In this document: positions 17,674 to 26,784 of the stretch, piece by piece
How the letters are laid out: each line of letters opens with the position of its first letter
Numbering within the stretch: the first letter of the stretch is position 1
NCBI GenBank assembly: GCA_021804785.1
Contig: JAJZGY010000003.1
Span: 1-57,165, forward strand
Reading direction: 5' to 3'
Source of the DNA: Pseudomonadota bacterium
Lineage (GTDB): Bacteria > Pseudomonadota > Alphaproteobacteria > Micropepsales > Micropepsaceae
Length of the DNA stretch: 57,165 nt
The notes under the pieces: model-generated
The model's input: only the letters and a program-made list of their open reading frames with translations
Told to the model about the DNA's origin: nothing
Databases searched by the model: none
Program-made: the position numbers and the translations under genes

Positions 17674-19298
17674 GCCTCGCCACCGAGCTGGAAATTACGT
17701 CCAACAGCGGCGATCTCGGCGCTCTGGCGTTCTTCATCCCACCCCAGTTCCGCCGCCATCAGCCTCGCCACGTCTGGGAGCACGGGTGATGGCGGGGCGC
17801 CAAGTTGACCAATGCCTGTGCGCCGCATCACGACGTCCTCAAGCGTACGGGCCATTTCATGCTGCACAGCGTAAACCACCTGGGCACCAATGTCGCCGCT
17901 TGGCGCGATGGGCTTCAGCAAATTCGGAGATGCCTCGGAGGCAGAAAGTACTTCGGGCAGCCGGGTGCCATAGAGGCGCGCGAGATGGGCATGGTTGAGC
18001 TCGGGGAGCTCGCGTGCATATTGTTCCAGAAAGGTCTCGATGCGGGTGATTGCGCCACCGGGAAGTGGTGTTCGCGCCGTTGTGCAGGGTCGTAACGGTC
18101 GCTCATATCGTGGTGCGAGGTGATCGACGATCTGCTCGGCCAGCCGTCGTGAGGTAGTCCATTTGCCACCTACGGCCGAATAGAGTTCGGCGATTCCGTC
18201 CGTCTTTCCGTGATCAATGAGTTCGGAGCGCCGGCTCGCGCCATAAGTGTCTTCCGTACCTTCATCCGCAACGAGCGGGCGCAAGCCGGCGTAAAAATGC
18301 TCGACGTCGCTGAGCTTGAGATCTGACTGCGGCAGAAACGCATTCACCTGTGCGAACAAGGTTTCGATGTCGCGCGGGGTGACACTGACCTGATCGGGAT
18401 GTGCATCAAAGGCGGTATCAGTCGTGCCCAAAAGGGTGTGTCCGCGCCAGGGCAGGACAAAAAAGTGGCCATGGGGTGTTGCAACCGTCAGGGCGTCAGT
18501 CCTGGTCATCGCCGGAACGACGACATGGATACCCTTCGAACGCAGAAGCCGGGTTGCCGTTTTTTGTCCCAGCGCCTGTTCCAGAAAGAGATCCGACCAC
18601 GGACCGGCTGCCAAGAGTGTGCGGCTGGCAAGAATGTCAAACTGCGCGCCGCTTTCGCGATCACGAACCTGTGCCCCTTCCACCCGGCCGCCGCGTAAGA
18701 GCAGCCCCTCTGCGGCGAGGTAATTGGCGCACGCCGCTCCCTGATCTGCGGCCGCGAGCACACATTCTAGCGCCAGACGTTCGGGGGCATACATCTGTGC
18801 ATCGTAGTAAAGGAATGCGCCCTCAAAATCCTTTCCCGCCAGCGACGGTTCGCGCTGTACGGCGGCGCCTGCGCCAAGCCAGCCATGTGCGGGCAGACGC
18901 TGTGCCGGATCAGCCAGCCAGGTTCGGTCGAAGGACAGTGCATCGTAGAGCGTGAGGCCAACTGCCAAGGTCATGCGGGCGCCTCGTCCGGTACCATAAA
19001 GCGGCACCAAAAAAGGCAGTGCACTGACCATATGCGGAGCAATGCGCTGCCAGATGCGCCGCTCGCGTAGCGATTCTCGCACCAGGCCCAGCTCGAAATT
19101 ACGCAGATAGCGTAGCCCGCCATGAATCAGCTTGGAGTTGTGCGCACTCGTGGCATGAGCAAAATCACCGCTCTCGATCAGCGCAACCTTAAGACCGCGC
19201 AGCGCCGCGTCACGTGCGGTGGCTGCGCCAGTGATGCCGCCACCAATGATCAGGAGATCAAAGGTGGCATCAGCCAGACGGGAAAGATCACGCTTCAT
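17670..19298 (-). CDS. glpD: FAD-dependent glycerol-3-phosphate dehydrogenase
   Basis: Membrane-associated respiratory enzyme oxidising sn-glycerol 3-phosphate to dihydroxyacetone phosphate with electrons going to ubiquinone. The 542-residue protein has the N-terminal Rossmann FAD motif LLIIGGGITGAATARDAALRG (begins near 15), then HNSKLIHGGLRYL (54-66), a GlpD signature, and the C-terminal DAO_C helical domain. I chose the ATG at 19298 because AGGAG lies 5 bp before it; an ATG five codons upstream has no such site. It heads the operon glpD-lipid kinase-alkyl-DHAP-synthase-like gene, so its product DHAP is available for lipid assembly. Confidence 0.94.
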   Translation of the reverse strand: MKRDLSRLADATFDLLIIGGGITGAATARDAALRGLKVALIESGDFAHATSAHNSKLIHGGLRYLRNFELGLVRESLRERRIWQRIAPHMVSALPFLVPLYGTGRGARMTLAVGLTLYDALSFDRTWLADPAQRLPAHGWLGAGAAVQREPSLAGKDFEGAFLYYDAQMYAPERLALECVLAAADQGAACANYLAAEGLLLRGGRVEGAQVRDRESGAQFDILASRTLLAAGPWSDLFLEQALGQKTATRLLRSKGIHVVVPAMTRTDALTVATPHGHFFVLPWRGHTLLGTTDTAFDAHPDQVSVTPRDIETLFAQVNAFLPQSDLKLSDVEHFYAGLRPLVADEGTEDTYGASRRSELIDHGKTDGIAELYSAVGGKWTTSRRLAEQIVDHLAPRYERPLRPCTTARTPLPGGAITRIETFLEQYARELPELNHAHLARLYGTRLPEVLSASEASPNLLKPIAPSGDIGAQVVYAVQHEMARTLEDVVMRRTGIGQLGAPPSPVLPDVARLMAAELGWDEERQSAEIAAVGRNFQLGGEA

Positions 19299-19923
19299 CA
19301 AATCTCCTGGCATCGGTGTTCCCGCCGTTTCGGTGGGTCACGCAGCGCATTGTTGTTGGCGTGTGGATCGGCGAGGGGGCGATGATGGCGCCGGCTTGAG
19401 CGCATAACCCAGCCACACGGTTGGGCAGTGCCAACAGGGCGCCCTGCTGACGACATCGCTGAGCTTCGAAATAGACCCGAGCGCCCCGCCGAAACGGTCA
19501 TCGCCTTAAGGCTCCCAGCGGGTCTTTGGGCAAAGGCGGGGTGGAGTTCTGTGGCTTGGGGTGATCGGCGTTGCCCACAAACAGCTTGCCCCCGATACCC
19601 CTGCATCTTCATCCCTAAGTTCTTGTCACGGCCCTGATCGCCTGGACAGACACGGCCCCCCGCCGACAGGTGGCGAGGGATCCCGGATGATCTACGCGGG
19701 CATCTTCAGCCTGTCGTTGCCGGACTGTGTCCTATGCCCGGCATCACAACTCTTCGTACCATCATATTATGTTGTATCGCGCTGTTCGCGGCAAGCAACC
19801 CGAGTGCAAAGTAGGGTGCTTGGGTTTGCCAACCAATCTTCTGCGGGGCTGAGATCTTAACTTGTCAACGGGACGGCCAAGCCTGCTAAGCTCGCCCGGA
19901 ACCAGCATCGGACGGGAACATCA
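19299..19923. other. 625-bp divergent spacer without a recognised gene
   Basis: The spacer separates glpD (minus) from the tandem hydrolases (plus). Open frames in it (for example 19428-19637 plus and 19298-19612 minus) show no recognisable content. An AT-rich patch near 19770-19785 contains TATTAT and may hold a promoter, but no convincing -35/-10 pair was found. Confidence 0.5.
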
Positions 19924-20829
19924 ATGCCACAGATCTCCGCCAACGGACTTCGCTTTGAGTACGAGACTTTCGGGCAGGCCGCAGATCCGGCCGTGCTCCT
20001 CATCATGGGCTTCTCGGCCCAAATGACGATGTGGCCCGAAGCGCTGTGCCGGGGGCTGGCGGGGCGAGGATATTATGTGATCCGCTTCGACAACCGCGAT
20101 ATTGGACTTTCAAGCCACCTGAACGAACTGGGAGTGCCCGATCTGGCCAGCGCCATGGCCAAGGCCATGACAGGAGGCCAAGTCGAGGCGCCCTACAGTC
20201 TTGATGACATGGCCGAGGATGCCGTTGAAGTCCTCAAGGCGCTTGATGTCGCAAGTGCCCATATTGTGGGCGCATCCATGGGGGGCATGATCGCTCAGCT
20301 CGTGGCCGTTCGCCATCCCGAGGCAACTCGCAGTCTGATCTCGATCATGTCGACGACGGGGCGCCGCGATCTGCCACCGGCCAACCCCGAGGCGATGGCC
20401 GCACTGACGACGCCGCCAGCATCCAATGGGCGACTGGACCGCATTCGCGCTGGTGTGAATGTGTGGAAGGTGATCGGCAGCCCTGGATTTGCCGAGCCGG
20501 AGGACGTCCTTGAAGCCACCGTGGTTCGTGAAGTGGATCGCTCGCCCTATGACCCCAACGGTATCGGTCGGCAAATGCTCGCCATCCTGGCCGCGCCGCC
20601 GCGCAATGAGCTTCTCAGCCAGCTGCGCGTGCCCGCCCGGGTGATCCACGGTGCGGATGACCCATTGATTCCCCTTGCTGCAGGCCATGACACCGCAGCG
20701 GCTATCCCCGGGGCTGAACTCGTTGTCGTGCCTGGCATGGGACACGGTTTTGAAAGTGGCCTGGTGCCGGTCTATCTCGAACAGATTGGTGAGTTCATTG
20801 CCAGTGTCGAGCAGCGGGCGCGCTCCTGA
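19924..20829 (+). CDS. Alpha/beta hydrolase, first of a tandem pair
   Basis: A 301-residue cytoplasmic alpha/beta-hydrolase-fold protein. Family features: FDNRDIGLSS following strand 4, the nucleophile elbow GASMGG with Ser118, and the catalytic His274 in GMGHGF; the acid is probably the Asp of HGADDPLIP. The motif FDNRD-GLS together with GASMGGMIAQLVA is seen in the large group annotated as alpha/beta hydrolases related to aclacinomycin methylesterase RdmC and haloperoxidase-like proteins. Substrate unknown. It overlaps the next gene by one base (TGATG) and shares most motifs with it, so the pair arose by duplication. Confidence 0.88.
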   Translation: MPQISANGLRFEYETFGQAADPAVLLIMGFSAQMTMWPEALCRGLAGRGYYVIRFDNRDIGLSSHLNELGVPDLASAMAKAMTGGQVEAPYSLDDMAEDAVEVLKALDVASAHIVGASMGGMIAQLVAVRHPEATRSLISIMSTTGRRDLPPANPEAMAALTTPPASNGRLDRIRAGVNVWKVIGSPGFAEPEDVLEATVVREVDRSPYDPNGIGRQMLAILAAPPRNELLSQLRVPARVIHGADDPLIPLAAGHDTAAAIPGAELVVVPGMGHGFESGLVPVYLEQIGEFIASVEQRARS

Positions 20830-21728
20830 TGGCAAAGATCCTCGTCGATGGTGTGCAGCTCGAATATGATGTGAGCGGCCCCGAAAACGGCGCGCCGATC
20901 CTGCTCATTATGGGCTTTGGGACCCAGATGACGGCATGGCCGGAAGAATTCCACCAGATGCTGCGTGACGGTGGATTGCGTGTCATCCGCTTCGACAATC
21001 GCGACGTTGGCCTCAGTCAGAAGTGGGATGGTGTGATTCCCGATATCAAGGCGGTGCAGAACGCGCGCAGCGCCGGTGCCAAACCGCCAATCCCCTACAG
21101 CCTGGACGACATGGCGCGCGACGCGGCCGGTCTGCTCGATGGGCTTGGCATTGAGAGCGCCCATATCGCCGGTGCCTCGATGGGTGGGATGATCGCCCAG
21201 CTCGTGGCATTGAACCACCCGGAGAAGGCACGCTCATTGATATCAATCTTTTCCACCACGGGGGATCGCGCGCTGCCGCCCTCATCGCCGGAGGCACAGG
21301 CCGCCCTCACGAGCCGTCCGCCGAGCACCGACCGTGAGGCGATAATCGCCCATGCACTCGCGACGCGAAGGGCCTATGCCTCAACCCGTTTTGCCTATGA
21401 CGAAGAGCGCATCGCCGCGAGCGTCGGAGCCGGCTATGACCGGTCCTATTATCCGGAAGGCACCTTGCGCCACTGGGCGGCCATCATCGCAGCCCCCCCG
21501 CGCAGCGAGCGTCTGAAGGGCCTGCGGCTTCCCAGCCTCGTGCTTCATGGCAGTGCCGATATGCTCATCCGCCCGGAGGCCGGTCGCCACACCGCGGCCT
21601 GCATCGAAGGCGCGATGTATCACGAGATCCCCGGCTGGGGTCATGACATGCCGCTAGATGTCATTCCCGAACTCAAGGCGTACATCCTGCCGTTTGTAAT
21701 CGGCGTCGAGCAGCGCCGTACTGTGTAG
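20829..21728 (+). CDS. Alpha/beta hydrolase, second of a tandem pair
   Basis: A 299-residue paralogue of the preceding hydrolase. Shared landmarks: LIMGFGTQMTAWPEEF, FDNRDVGLSQ, the nucleophile elbow GASMGGMIAQLVAL with Ser117, HGSADMLI (candidate acid) and His272 in GWGHDMP. The segment after the nucleophile (about 150-220), which forms the lid and shapes the pocket, is much less alike between the two proteins, so they probably have different substrates. Translation is coupled to the first gene through TGATG. Transcription ends towards the hairpin at 21746-21766. No physiological role can be assigned from the context. Confidence 0.88.
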   Translation: MAKILVDGVQLEYDVSGPENGAPILLIMGFGTQMTAWPEEFHQMLRDGGLRVIRFDNRDVGLSQKWDGVIPDIKAVQNARSAGAKPPIPYSLDDMARDAAGLLDGLGIESAHIAGASMGGMIAQLVALNHPEKARSLISIFSTTGDRALPPSSPEAQAALTSRPPSTDREAIIAHALATRRAYASTRFAYDEERIAASVGAGYDRSYYPEGTLRHWAAIIAAPPRSERLKGLRLPSLVLHGSADMLIRPEAGRHTAACIEGAMYHEIPGWGHDMPLDVIPELKAYILPFVIGVEQRRTV

Positions 21729-21745
21729 GAAATCATCAAAACAAA

Positions 21746-21766
21746 AACCCCGCCCAGGGCGGGGTT
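21746..21766 (-). terminator. Rho-independent terminator of rpmG
   Basis: A 10-bp GC-rich stem AACCCCGCCC / GGGCGGGGTT with a single central base (effectively a small loop) is followed on the minus strand by TTTTTGTTTTGA, a good U-tract for rpmG transcripts. From the plus strand it comes 17 bp after the hydrolase stop but has no T-run, so termination there would be weaker. Confidence 0.75.
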
Positions 21767-21790
21767 GGTGTCCACGCGGCGTGCTAGGAT

Positions 21791-21958
21791 CTATTTGATC
21801 TTGCCTTCCTTGAACTCCACGTGTTTGCGCAGCACGGGGTCATATTTCTTGATTGAGAACTTCTCGGTCATGGTGCGCGTGTTCTTTTGGGTCACGTAGA
21901 AGAACCCGGTGTTGCCCGAGCTGTTCAATCTGATCTTCGCTGTGGTGGGCTTCGCCAT
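21791..21958 (-). CDS. rpmG: 50S ribosomal protein L33
   Basis: A 55-residue basic protein of the large ribosomal subunit near the E site, starting [20 protein letters not shown] and ending VEFKEGKIK. It is the cysteine-less (C-) form that does not need zinc, the usual type in alphaproteobacteria and E. coli. It is flanked by its own promoter (21996-22023) and a strong terminator (21746-21766), so it is transcribed as a single gene. Diverges from the TMEM175-like gene. Confidence 0.97.
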   Translation of the reverse strand: MAKPTTAKIRLNSSGNTGFFYVTQKNTRTMTEKFSIKKYDPVLRKHVEFKEGKIK

Positions 21959-21995
21959 GGGGCCATCTTTCTAAAACAGGTGCCGAAGGGGGCGT

Positions 21996-22023
21996 AAGCT
22001 ACCCACGCGCGCCCGCTTGTCAA
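21996..22023 (-). promoter_or_regulatory. Predicted promoter of rpmG
   Basis: On the minus strand TTGACA and TAGCTT are separated by 16 bp, 38 bp upstream of the rpmG ATG. The -35 is a perfect consensus match. Confidence 0.6.
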
Positions 22024-22071
22024 GCCGGCGCTTTGGACCCACCGTGACCGGGTGGAACAGGGGCGGGAGCC

Positions 22072-22752
22072 ATGGGTACGGGACGGCTGACGGCGTTTAC
22101 GGATGGGGTCATCGCCATCATCATCACCATCATGGTCCTGGAGCTGAAGCTGCCCCTCGGGTCCAGCCTCGCCGACCTTGGCCAGCTCATGCCCGGCTTT
22201 GTCGCCTATGTGCTGAGTTTCCTTTATGTTGCCATCTACTGGAACAACCACCACCACCTGTTCCAGCTGGTGCGCCGGGTCGACGGGCTGATCCTGTGGG
22301 CCAATGCCAATTTGCTCTTCTGGCTGTCTTTGCTGCCGGTGGCAACTGCCTGGCAGGGACGTCATTTTCTTGCGCCTGTCCCCACTCTGATCTATGGCCT
22401 ATTGCTCTTGCTGTGCGCGCTCGCCTACCTGCTTCTGGAGCAGGCGATCCTGCGCCGACGCCATGAGCACAGCTCGCTCGCTGAGGCCCTGGGGACAGGT
22501 TTCAAGGACAAGGCGTCGCTCGGGTTTTATGTGGCTGCGGCACTGATTGCGCTCTGGTTACCACTGCTCGCTGTCGCCATTTACGGGCTGGTTGCCCTAC
22601 TCTGGCTGGTGCCTGACCGCCGCATCGAACGGGTCATGGCCGGTCTTGAGGCCTCACAAGCTCCGGGGACGGCGCATAATCAGAAAGCCGAAATAGCCAG
22701 CACAGATGCCGCCCAGGACGACGATAAGACCCTGGGGGTTCCACGCCTGTAG
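22072..22752 (+). CDS. TMEM175-family (DUF1211) potassium channel-like membrane protein
   Basis: A 226-residue integral membrane protein. The first helix carries the family signature RxxxFxDG as RLTAFTDGVIAIIIT (from residue 5), which lines the pore in characterised TMEM175 channels. About six hydrophobic segments follow, with FLYVAIYWNNHHHLF in the third being typical. The C-terminal about 30 residues are polar. Bacterial members form K+-permeable tetrameric channels; the role in this organism is unknown. The last 99 bp overlap the convergent MFS gene, an unusually long antisense overlap in which the channel's polar tail is encoded opposite the transporter C-terminus. Confidence 0.85.
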   Translation: MGTGRLTAFTDGVIAIIITIMVLELKLPLGSSLADLGQLMPGFVAYVLSFLYVAIYWNNHHHLFQLVRRVDGLILWANANLLFWLSLLPVATAWQGRHFLAPVPTLIYGLLLLLCALAYLLLEQAILRRRHEHSSLAEALGTGFKDKASLGFYVAAALIALWLPLLAVAIYGLVALLWLVPDRRIERVMAGLEASQAPGTAHNQKAEIASTDAAQDDDKTLGVPRL

Positions 22753-23793
22753 GGCGGCGCCTTCGAGGGCGGGCCCCCCCAGAAGTCCGAGGCAATAGGA
22801 CATCACGAAGGCGGCGTTGGCGGTAGCCATGGAGGGCCCTGAAAAGCGCTCACCCAAAAGCGTCAAGGCCACCGAATATATGCCAAGTACAATGCCGCCC
22901 CACAGGATGAGGACGAGATAGAAGGTGACGGGATTGCCCACCGCAAGGGGGGTAAGCGCCGCGCCAACCACCCCGCAGCCGGCGCACAGTGCCAGTAGCC
23001 GTTCGCGGGCCATGTGATCGGCGAGCCAGCCGAGCGGAAATTGCAGGAGCAAGGCGCCCAAGGACAGGGCGGAGACCGCCAGCGCGGCATGGGCATCGCT
23101 GTAGCCCTGACGAGCGGCATAGACCGGAAGCAGGCCCGCCATGCCAACATCGATGGCACCGAACACGGCGGCGGCGGCGAAGGCGACCGGCGCGTCTTTG
23201 AGGATGCCAAAGACGGCACGATGACCGGCCTGTGCCTGGGTTTTGGGGGCGTGTCTGCGGGCAAGTGCGATGGGCACAGTCGCCGAAATCAGAAGCACGG
23301 CACCCGCGGCAAAGGGCGCCAGGCCTGTGGTGCCGATGAATTGCAGCACCAGAGGACCCAACGCATAGCTGCCGGTCAGGCAAACCGAATAGAGCGCCAC
23401 GTAACGGCCGCGATTATGTTCATCGGCAATGGCGTTGATCCAGAATTCGGTCGCCACGAAAAGCCCGTTCAGGCTCGCGGACAGTACGAAGCGGATGGGA
23501 AACCAGGCCCACAGCGAGGCGACAAAATGGAGGCAAAGCAGGGCGCCAGCGGCAAATGTGAGTGCTGCAGTCATGAACTTGGCGGCGCCAAGCCGTGCAA
23601 TCCCGGCTGGCATCAAGGGCGTAACCAGCAGCGCCGCCAGTCCACCGGTCGCGAGGTTCAAGCCATTGAGCGTGCCAGAAACGCCCATGTTTTCCATGGT
23701 TAGGCTCAAAAGCGGCAATGTGAGCCCCATGCCGATGCCGTAGACGCTGATGGTCAGAAGGATAGCGACGAGCCCGGTACGCGGTGCGCTCAC
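22654..23793 (-). CDS. MFS transporter (YcaD-like)
   Basis: A 379-residue major-facilitator protein with about 12 hydrophobic segments. The first-helix region TISVYGIGMGLTLPLLSLTMENMG and the RFVLSASLNGLFVATEFWINAIAD stretch near helix 4-5 resemble the YcaD/YfkF group of small transporters. The segment GRYVALYSVCLTGSYALGPL is the usual helix 5 region. Its ATG overlaps the Nudix stop (ATGA at 23790-23793), so it is co-translated as the last gene of topA-rnr-Nudix-MFS. Substrate unknown. Confidence 0.88.
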   Translation of the reverse strand: MSAPRTGLVAILLTISVYGIGMGLTLPLLSLTMENMGVSGTLNGLNLATGGLAALLVTPLMPAGIARLGAAKFMTAALTFAAGALLCLHFVASLWAWFPIRFVLSASLNGLFVATEFWINAIADEHNRGRYVALYSVCLTGSYALGPLVLQFIGTTGLAPFAAGAVLLISATVPIALARRHAPKTQAQAGHRAVFGILKDAPVAFAAAAVFGAIDVGMAGLLPVYAARQGYSDAHAALAVSALSLGALLLQFPLGWLADHMARERLLALCAGCGVVGAALTPLAVGNPVTFYLVLILWGGIVLGIYSVALTLLGERFSGPSMATANAAFVMSYCLGLLGGPALEGAALQAWNPQGLIVVLGGICAGYFGFLIMRRPRSL

Positions 23794-24488
23794 AGGAAAT
23801 CGACCTGGGCCTTGCCGTGATGGAAGCGGAAGAAAGGAATGGGGCGGCCATGCTCGCCAGAGGCCCGCGCTTCCACTTCATCCAGCATGCGCCTGGTGAT
23901 GGAGGGTAAGTCGAGGTCGCGAGCTTCACCAAGCGTGACCCAGCAGGGAGTGAGCAGTTCATTGCTTTCTCGTGCGCGCTCGTGCGCAATGGCGCTGGCG
24001 TCCGCCATGAAGAAGCGGGCATCAAAGCGGCGGGTACGGTTGGGCGGCGTGATAGCTCTGCCGATGAAGTGCAGCTGCGACAGATCTGGTACCACGCCTT
24101 GCGCGAAGAAACGGGCCCAGCTGGGAGCGCGCGTGTGTGGCGCCACAGCCGCGCGTCGGCCGACGAGTATTCCGGTTTCTTCGAAGGTTTCGCGGATCGC
24201 AGCATGGGCAAGGCCGCGTCCCCTGGGACCCAGTTTCAGGGCCTCTGTGCTCCTGAGTTCACTGGCGGCGGTGAGCCGCAGATCGCAGAGGTCCATGCGG
24301 CCGCCAGGAAAGACATATTTTCCAGCCATGAATGCCATGTTGCCATGTCGCTGTCCCATCAGGACGCGCACGACGTTGTTGTCGCGGCGCACCAGAATCA
24401 ACGTTGCAGCATCCTTGGGGCGCAGTCGCCTTTGAACGATCACCTCGTCCTTGTCGAACATGCTGGTAATCGGATCGGACTTGTTCAT
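23790..24488 (-). CDS. Nudix hydrolase (CoA-pyrophosphatase-like group)
   Basis: A 232-residue hydrolase of nucleoside diphosphate-linked compounds. The catalytic half of the Nudix box is clear as RETFEETGI (near 101-109), with VFPGGRMD about 45 residues earlier. The canonical spacing between the glycine and the RE-U-xEE core is enlarged, as in NUDT7/NUDT19-like enzymes acting on CoA derivatives, so the substrate could be an acyl-CoA or CoA. The start at 24488 has only a weak ribosome site. It follows rnr by 48 bp on the same strand and overlaps the MFS gene. Confidence 0.88.
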   Translation of the reverse strand: MNKSDPITSMFDKDEVIVQRRLRPKDAATLILVRRDNNVVRVLMGQRHGNMAFMAGKYVFPGGRMDLCDLRLTAASELRSTEALKLGPRGRGLAHAAIRETFEETGILVGRRAAVAPHTRAPSWARFFAQGVVPDLSQLHFIGRAITPPNRTRRFDARFFMADASAIAHERARESNELLTPCWVTLGEARDLDLPSITRRMLDEVEARASGEHGRPIPFFRFHHGKAQVDFL

Positions 24489-24536
24489 GCTCTCTTATCG
24501 CAGGAGGTTGGGTCCAAGGTCCAGCCGAACGCCGCG

Positions 24537-26783
24537 TCAAGATCGCGGACTGCGCGAAGTGGTCCGCTTTTTGCTCTTTGTCGGTCTTGCCTTAGGGGGG
24601 GCGGACCTGGGCGTGAGCCCAGGCCTTTCCTCGTCAGCGATGATCTCGAACCTCAGCCCGCCGGTCAGTGGTGCAGCCTCGACGAGGCGGACCACAACGC
24701 TTTCGCCCAGCCGGTAGGTCTTGCGACTGAGCTCGCCGACGAGGGCATGCTTGCGCTCGTCGTGACGAAAGTATTCGAGGCCGAGAGAGCGCACGGGAAC
24801 GAGACCTTCGGCACCGGTTTCGGCGAGGCGTACAAAGAGGCCAAACCTGGTCACGCCGGTGATGCGGGCAGGGAAGGTGGCGCCAACGCGCTCCTCCATG
24901 AACGCCGCCACATAGCGATCGACCGAATCGCGCTCGGCTGCCATCGCTCTGCGTTCGGTCACGGAAATATGGTCCGCAATCTCTGCCAGGCGCGTGACCT
25001 CCGCATCGGCCAATCCGTCCTTGCCAAAATTGAGGGCGCGGATGAGACCTCTGTGGACAACCAGATCGGCGTAGCGGCGGATTGGTGAGGTAAAATGGGC
25101 ATAGTGCGAGAGATTGAGCCCAAAATGTCCGATATTGTCGGGCGCGTAGATGGCCTGCGATTGGGTGCGTAAAATCACCTCATTGAGCACCGCTTCGTGG
25201 GGACCATTTCTGACCTGCTTCAAGATAAGATTGAAGGTGCCGGGCTTGACCACCTGACCCTTTGCAAAATTGATTCCGATGGTACGCAGATAATCAGCGA
25301 AAGCATAAAGCTTTTCGTGCGAAGGGACTTCGTGCACCCGATAGATGGGCGGTATGCGATGCTTCTCCAGCGTCTCGGCGGCGCAGACATTGGCGAGGAT
25401 CATGAACTCTTCGATCAGGCGCATTGATTCCAGGCGCTCGCGGAACGCGATCGAACTGATCTTGCCGTCTGCCCCCAGCACGATGCGCCGCTCCGGCAGA
25501 TCCAGATCAAGCGGATCGCGTTTATCGCGGGCGCGGGCAAGGCAGTGATAGCTCTGCCACAGCGCGCTCAAGGTTACCTTGAGCGTGTGGTCCAGACTGT
25601 CTGCCTTGCCCTCGAAGGCACGCTGGGCCTCGCCATAAGTCAGGGAGGCGGCGGATTTCATCAAGCCGCGGAAAAATTCGTGGCGCAGCTTTCGTCCCTC
25701 CGCATTAAAGGCCATGCGCACGGCAAGACAGGGGCGGTCAATGCCTTCGTGGAGGGAGCAGAGATCGGCAGACAATTTCTCCGGTAGCATGGGAACCACG
25801 CGGTCAGGAAAATATGCGGAATTGCCACGCCTGAAGGCCTCGCGATCGAGCGCGGAGCCGGGTTTGACATAGTGCGCAACATCCGCGATCGCTACCATTA
25901 CCACATGACCACCGGAATTGCTGGGGTCGGGGTCGGGACCCGCCCACACAGCATCATCGTGATCGCGCGCGTCTTCCGGATCGATGGTGACGAAGGGAAT
26001 GGTGCGCAGGTCCGTGCGTCCCTTCAGCCCCACTGACTTGGCACGGACAGCTTCGGCGAGGGCGTCTGGTGCAAACTCGGTCGGGATATTGTGGGCATGA
26101 ATCGCGATGAGACTGACGGTTTTGGGTTCGCTCATCGAGCCCAGCCGTTCAACCACGCGCGCCCGTGGCGTGCCATGATCGCGTCCCGCCAGAGGTTCGG
26201 CCATCACAAGTTCATTGGAAGAGGCGCCGCCCGCATCTTGTTCGGCGACGATCAGCTCATATTTGCTTTTGCGATCGATGGGAGCGATACGACCGTGGCC
26301 GCGGGTCCCGGCATGATAGACGCCGAGCAGGCGGTGCACGCTCGCGCCCAGGCGCTTGATGAGACGCGCTTCATAGCCGTCTTCGGTTTCGTGCAGGCGT
26401 GCGAGAATGCGCTCGCCAATGCCGAGTGCCGGTCCCTGATCCTCACGACCCGGTATCACCAGAATGCGCGGGGCCGCGGTTTGCTGATCCCAGTGCTGCG
26501 GCCGGGCCAGCAATTCGCCATCTGCATCCTGGCCGACGATTTCCAGAACGCCTACGGGCGGCAGTTTGCCGGCCTTGAGATAGCGCTTGCCATTCCCGCG
26601 TGCGATGGCGCCGTCTGCTTCAAGTTCGCGCAAGATGTGTTTGAGCGCGATGCGCGCATTGCCTTTCAATCCCAGGTCGCGCGCGATTTCGCGTTTGCCA
26701 TAAAGCGGATGCTGGCTGAGCAGCTCAACGACGCGCGCCTTATCGACAGGCGGTGAAGCACCATCCTTGCCTCTGCGCGCCAA
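24537..26783 (-). CDS. rnr: Ribonuclease R
   Basis: Processive 3'-5' exoribonuclease of the RNase II/R family, degrading structured RNA. The 748-residue protein has an N-terminal winged-helix segment (about 15-75), cold-shock-like domains, the RNB domain with metal ligands Asp268, Asp274, Asp276 and Asp277 (TIDPEDARDHDDAV), a C-terminal S1 domain (PARITGVTRFGLFVRL) and a basic tail. The start is TTG at 26783: GCAGGAGG lies 5 bp upstream, inside the last codons of topA, whose stop is only 1 bp away. This makes translational coupling to topA nearly certain. Confidence 0.95.
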   Translation of the reverse strand: MARRGKDGASPPVDKARVVELLSQHPLYGKREIARDLGLKGNARIALKHILRELEADGAIARGNGKRYLKAGKLPPVGVLEIVGQDADGELLARPQHWDQQTAAPRILVIPGREDQGPALGIGERILARLHETEDGYEARLIKRLGASVHRLLGVYHAGTRGHGRIAPIDRKSKYELIVAEQDAGGASSNELVMAEPLAGRDHGTPRARVVERLGSMSEPKTVSLIAIHAHNIPTEFAPDALAEAVRAKSVGLKGRTDLRTIPFVTIDPEDARDHDDAVWAGPDPDPSNSGGHVVMVAIADVAHYVKPGSALDREAFRRGNSAYFPDRVVPMLPEKLSADLCSLHEGIDRPCLAVRMAFNAEGRKLRHEFFRGLMKSAASLTYGEAQRAFEGKADSLDHTLKVTLSALWQSYHCLARARDKRDPLDLDLPERRIVLGADGKISSIAFRERLESMRLIEEFMILANVCAAETLEKHRIPPIYRVHEVPSHEKLYAFADYLRTIGINFAKGQVVKPGTFNLILKQVRNGPHEAVLNEVILRTQSQAIYAPDNIGHFGLNLSHYAHFTSPIRRYADLVVHRGLIRALNFGKDGLADAEVTRLAEIADHISVTERRAMAAERDSVDRYVAAFMEERVGATFPARITGVTRFGLFVRLAETGAEGLVPVRSLGLEYFRHDERKHALVGELSRKTYRLGESVVVRLVEAAPLTGGLRFEIIADEERPGLTPRSAPPKARPTKSKKRTTSRSPRS

Positions 26784-26784
26784 G

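Noticed and set aside
19298-19637. Small frames in the glpD / hydrolase spacer
   Set aside because: No ribosome site, no family resemblance, and amino-acid composition typical of non-coding GC-rich DNA.
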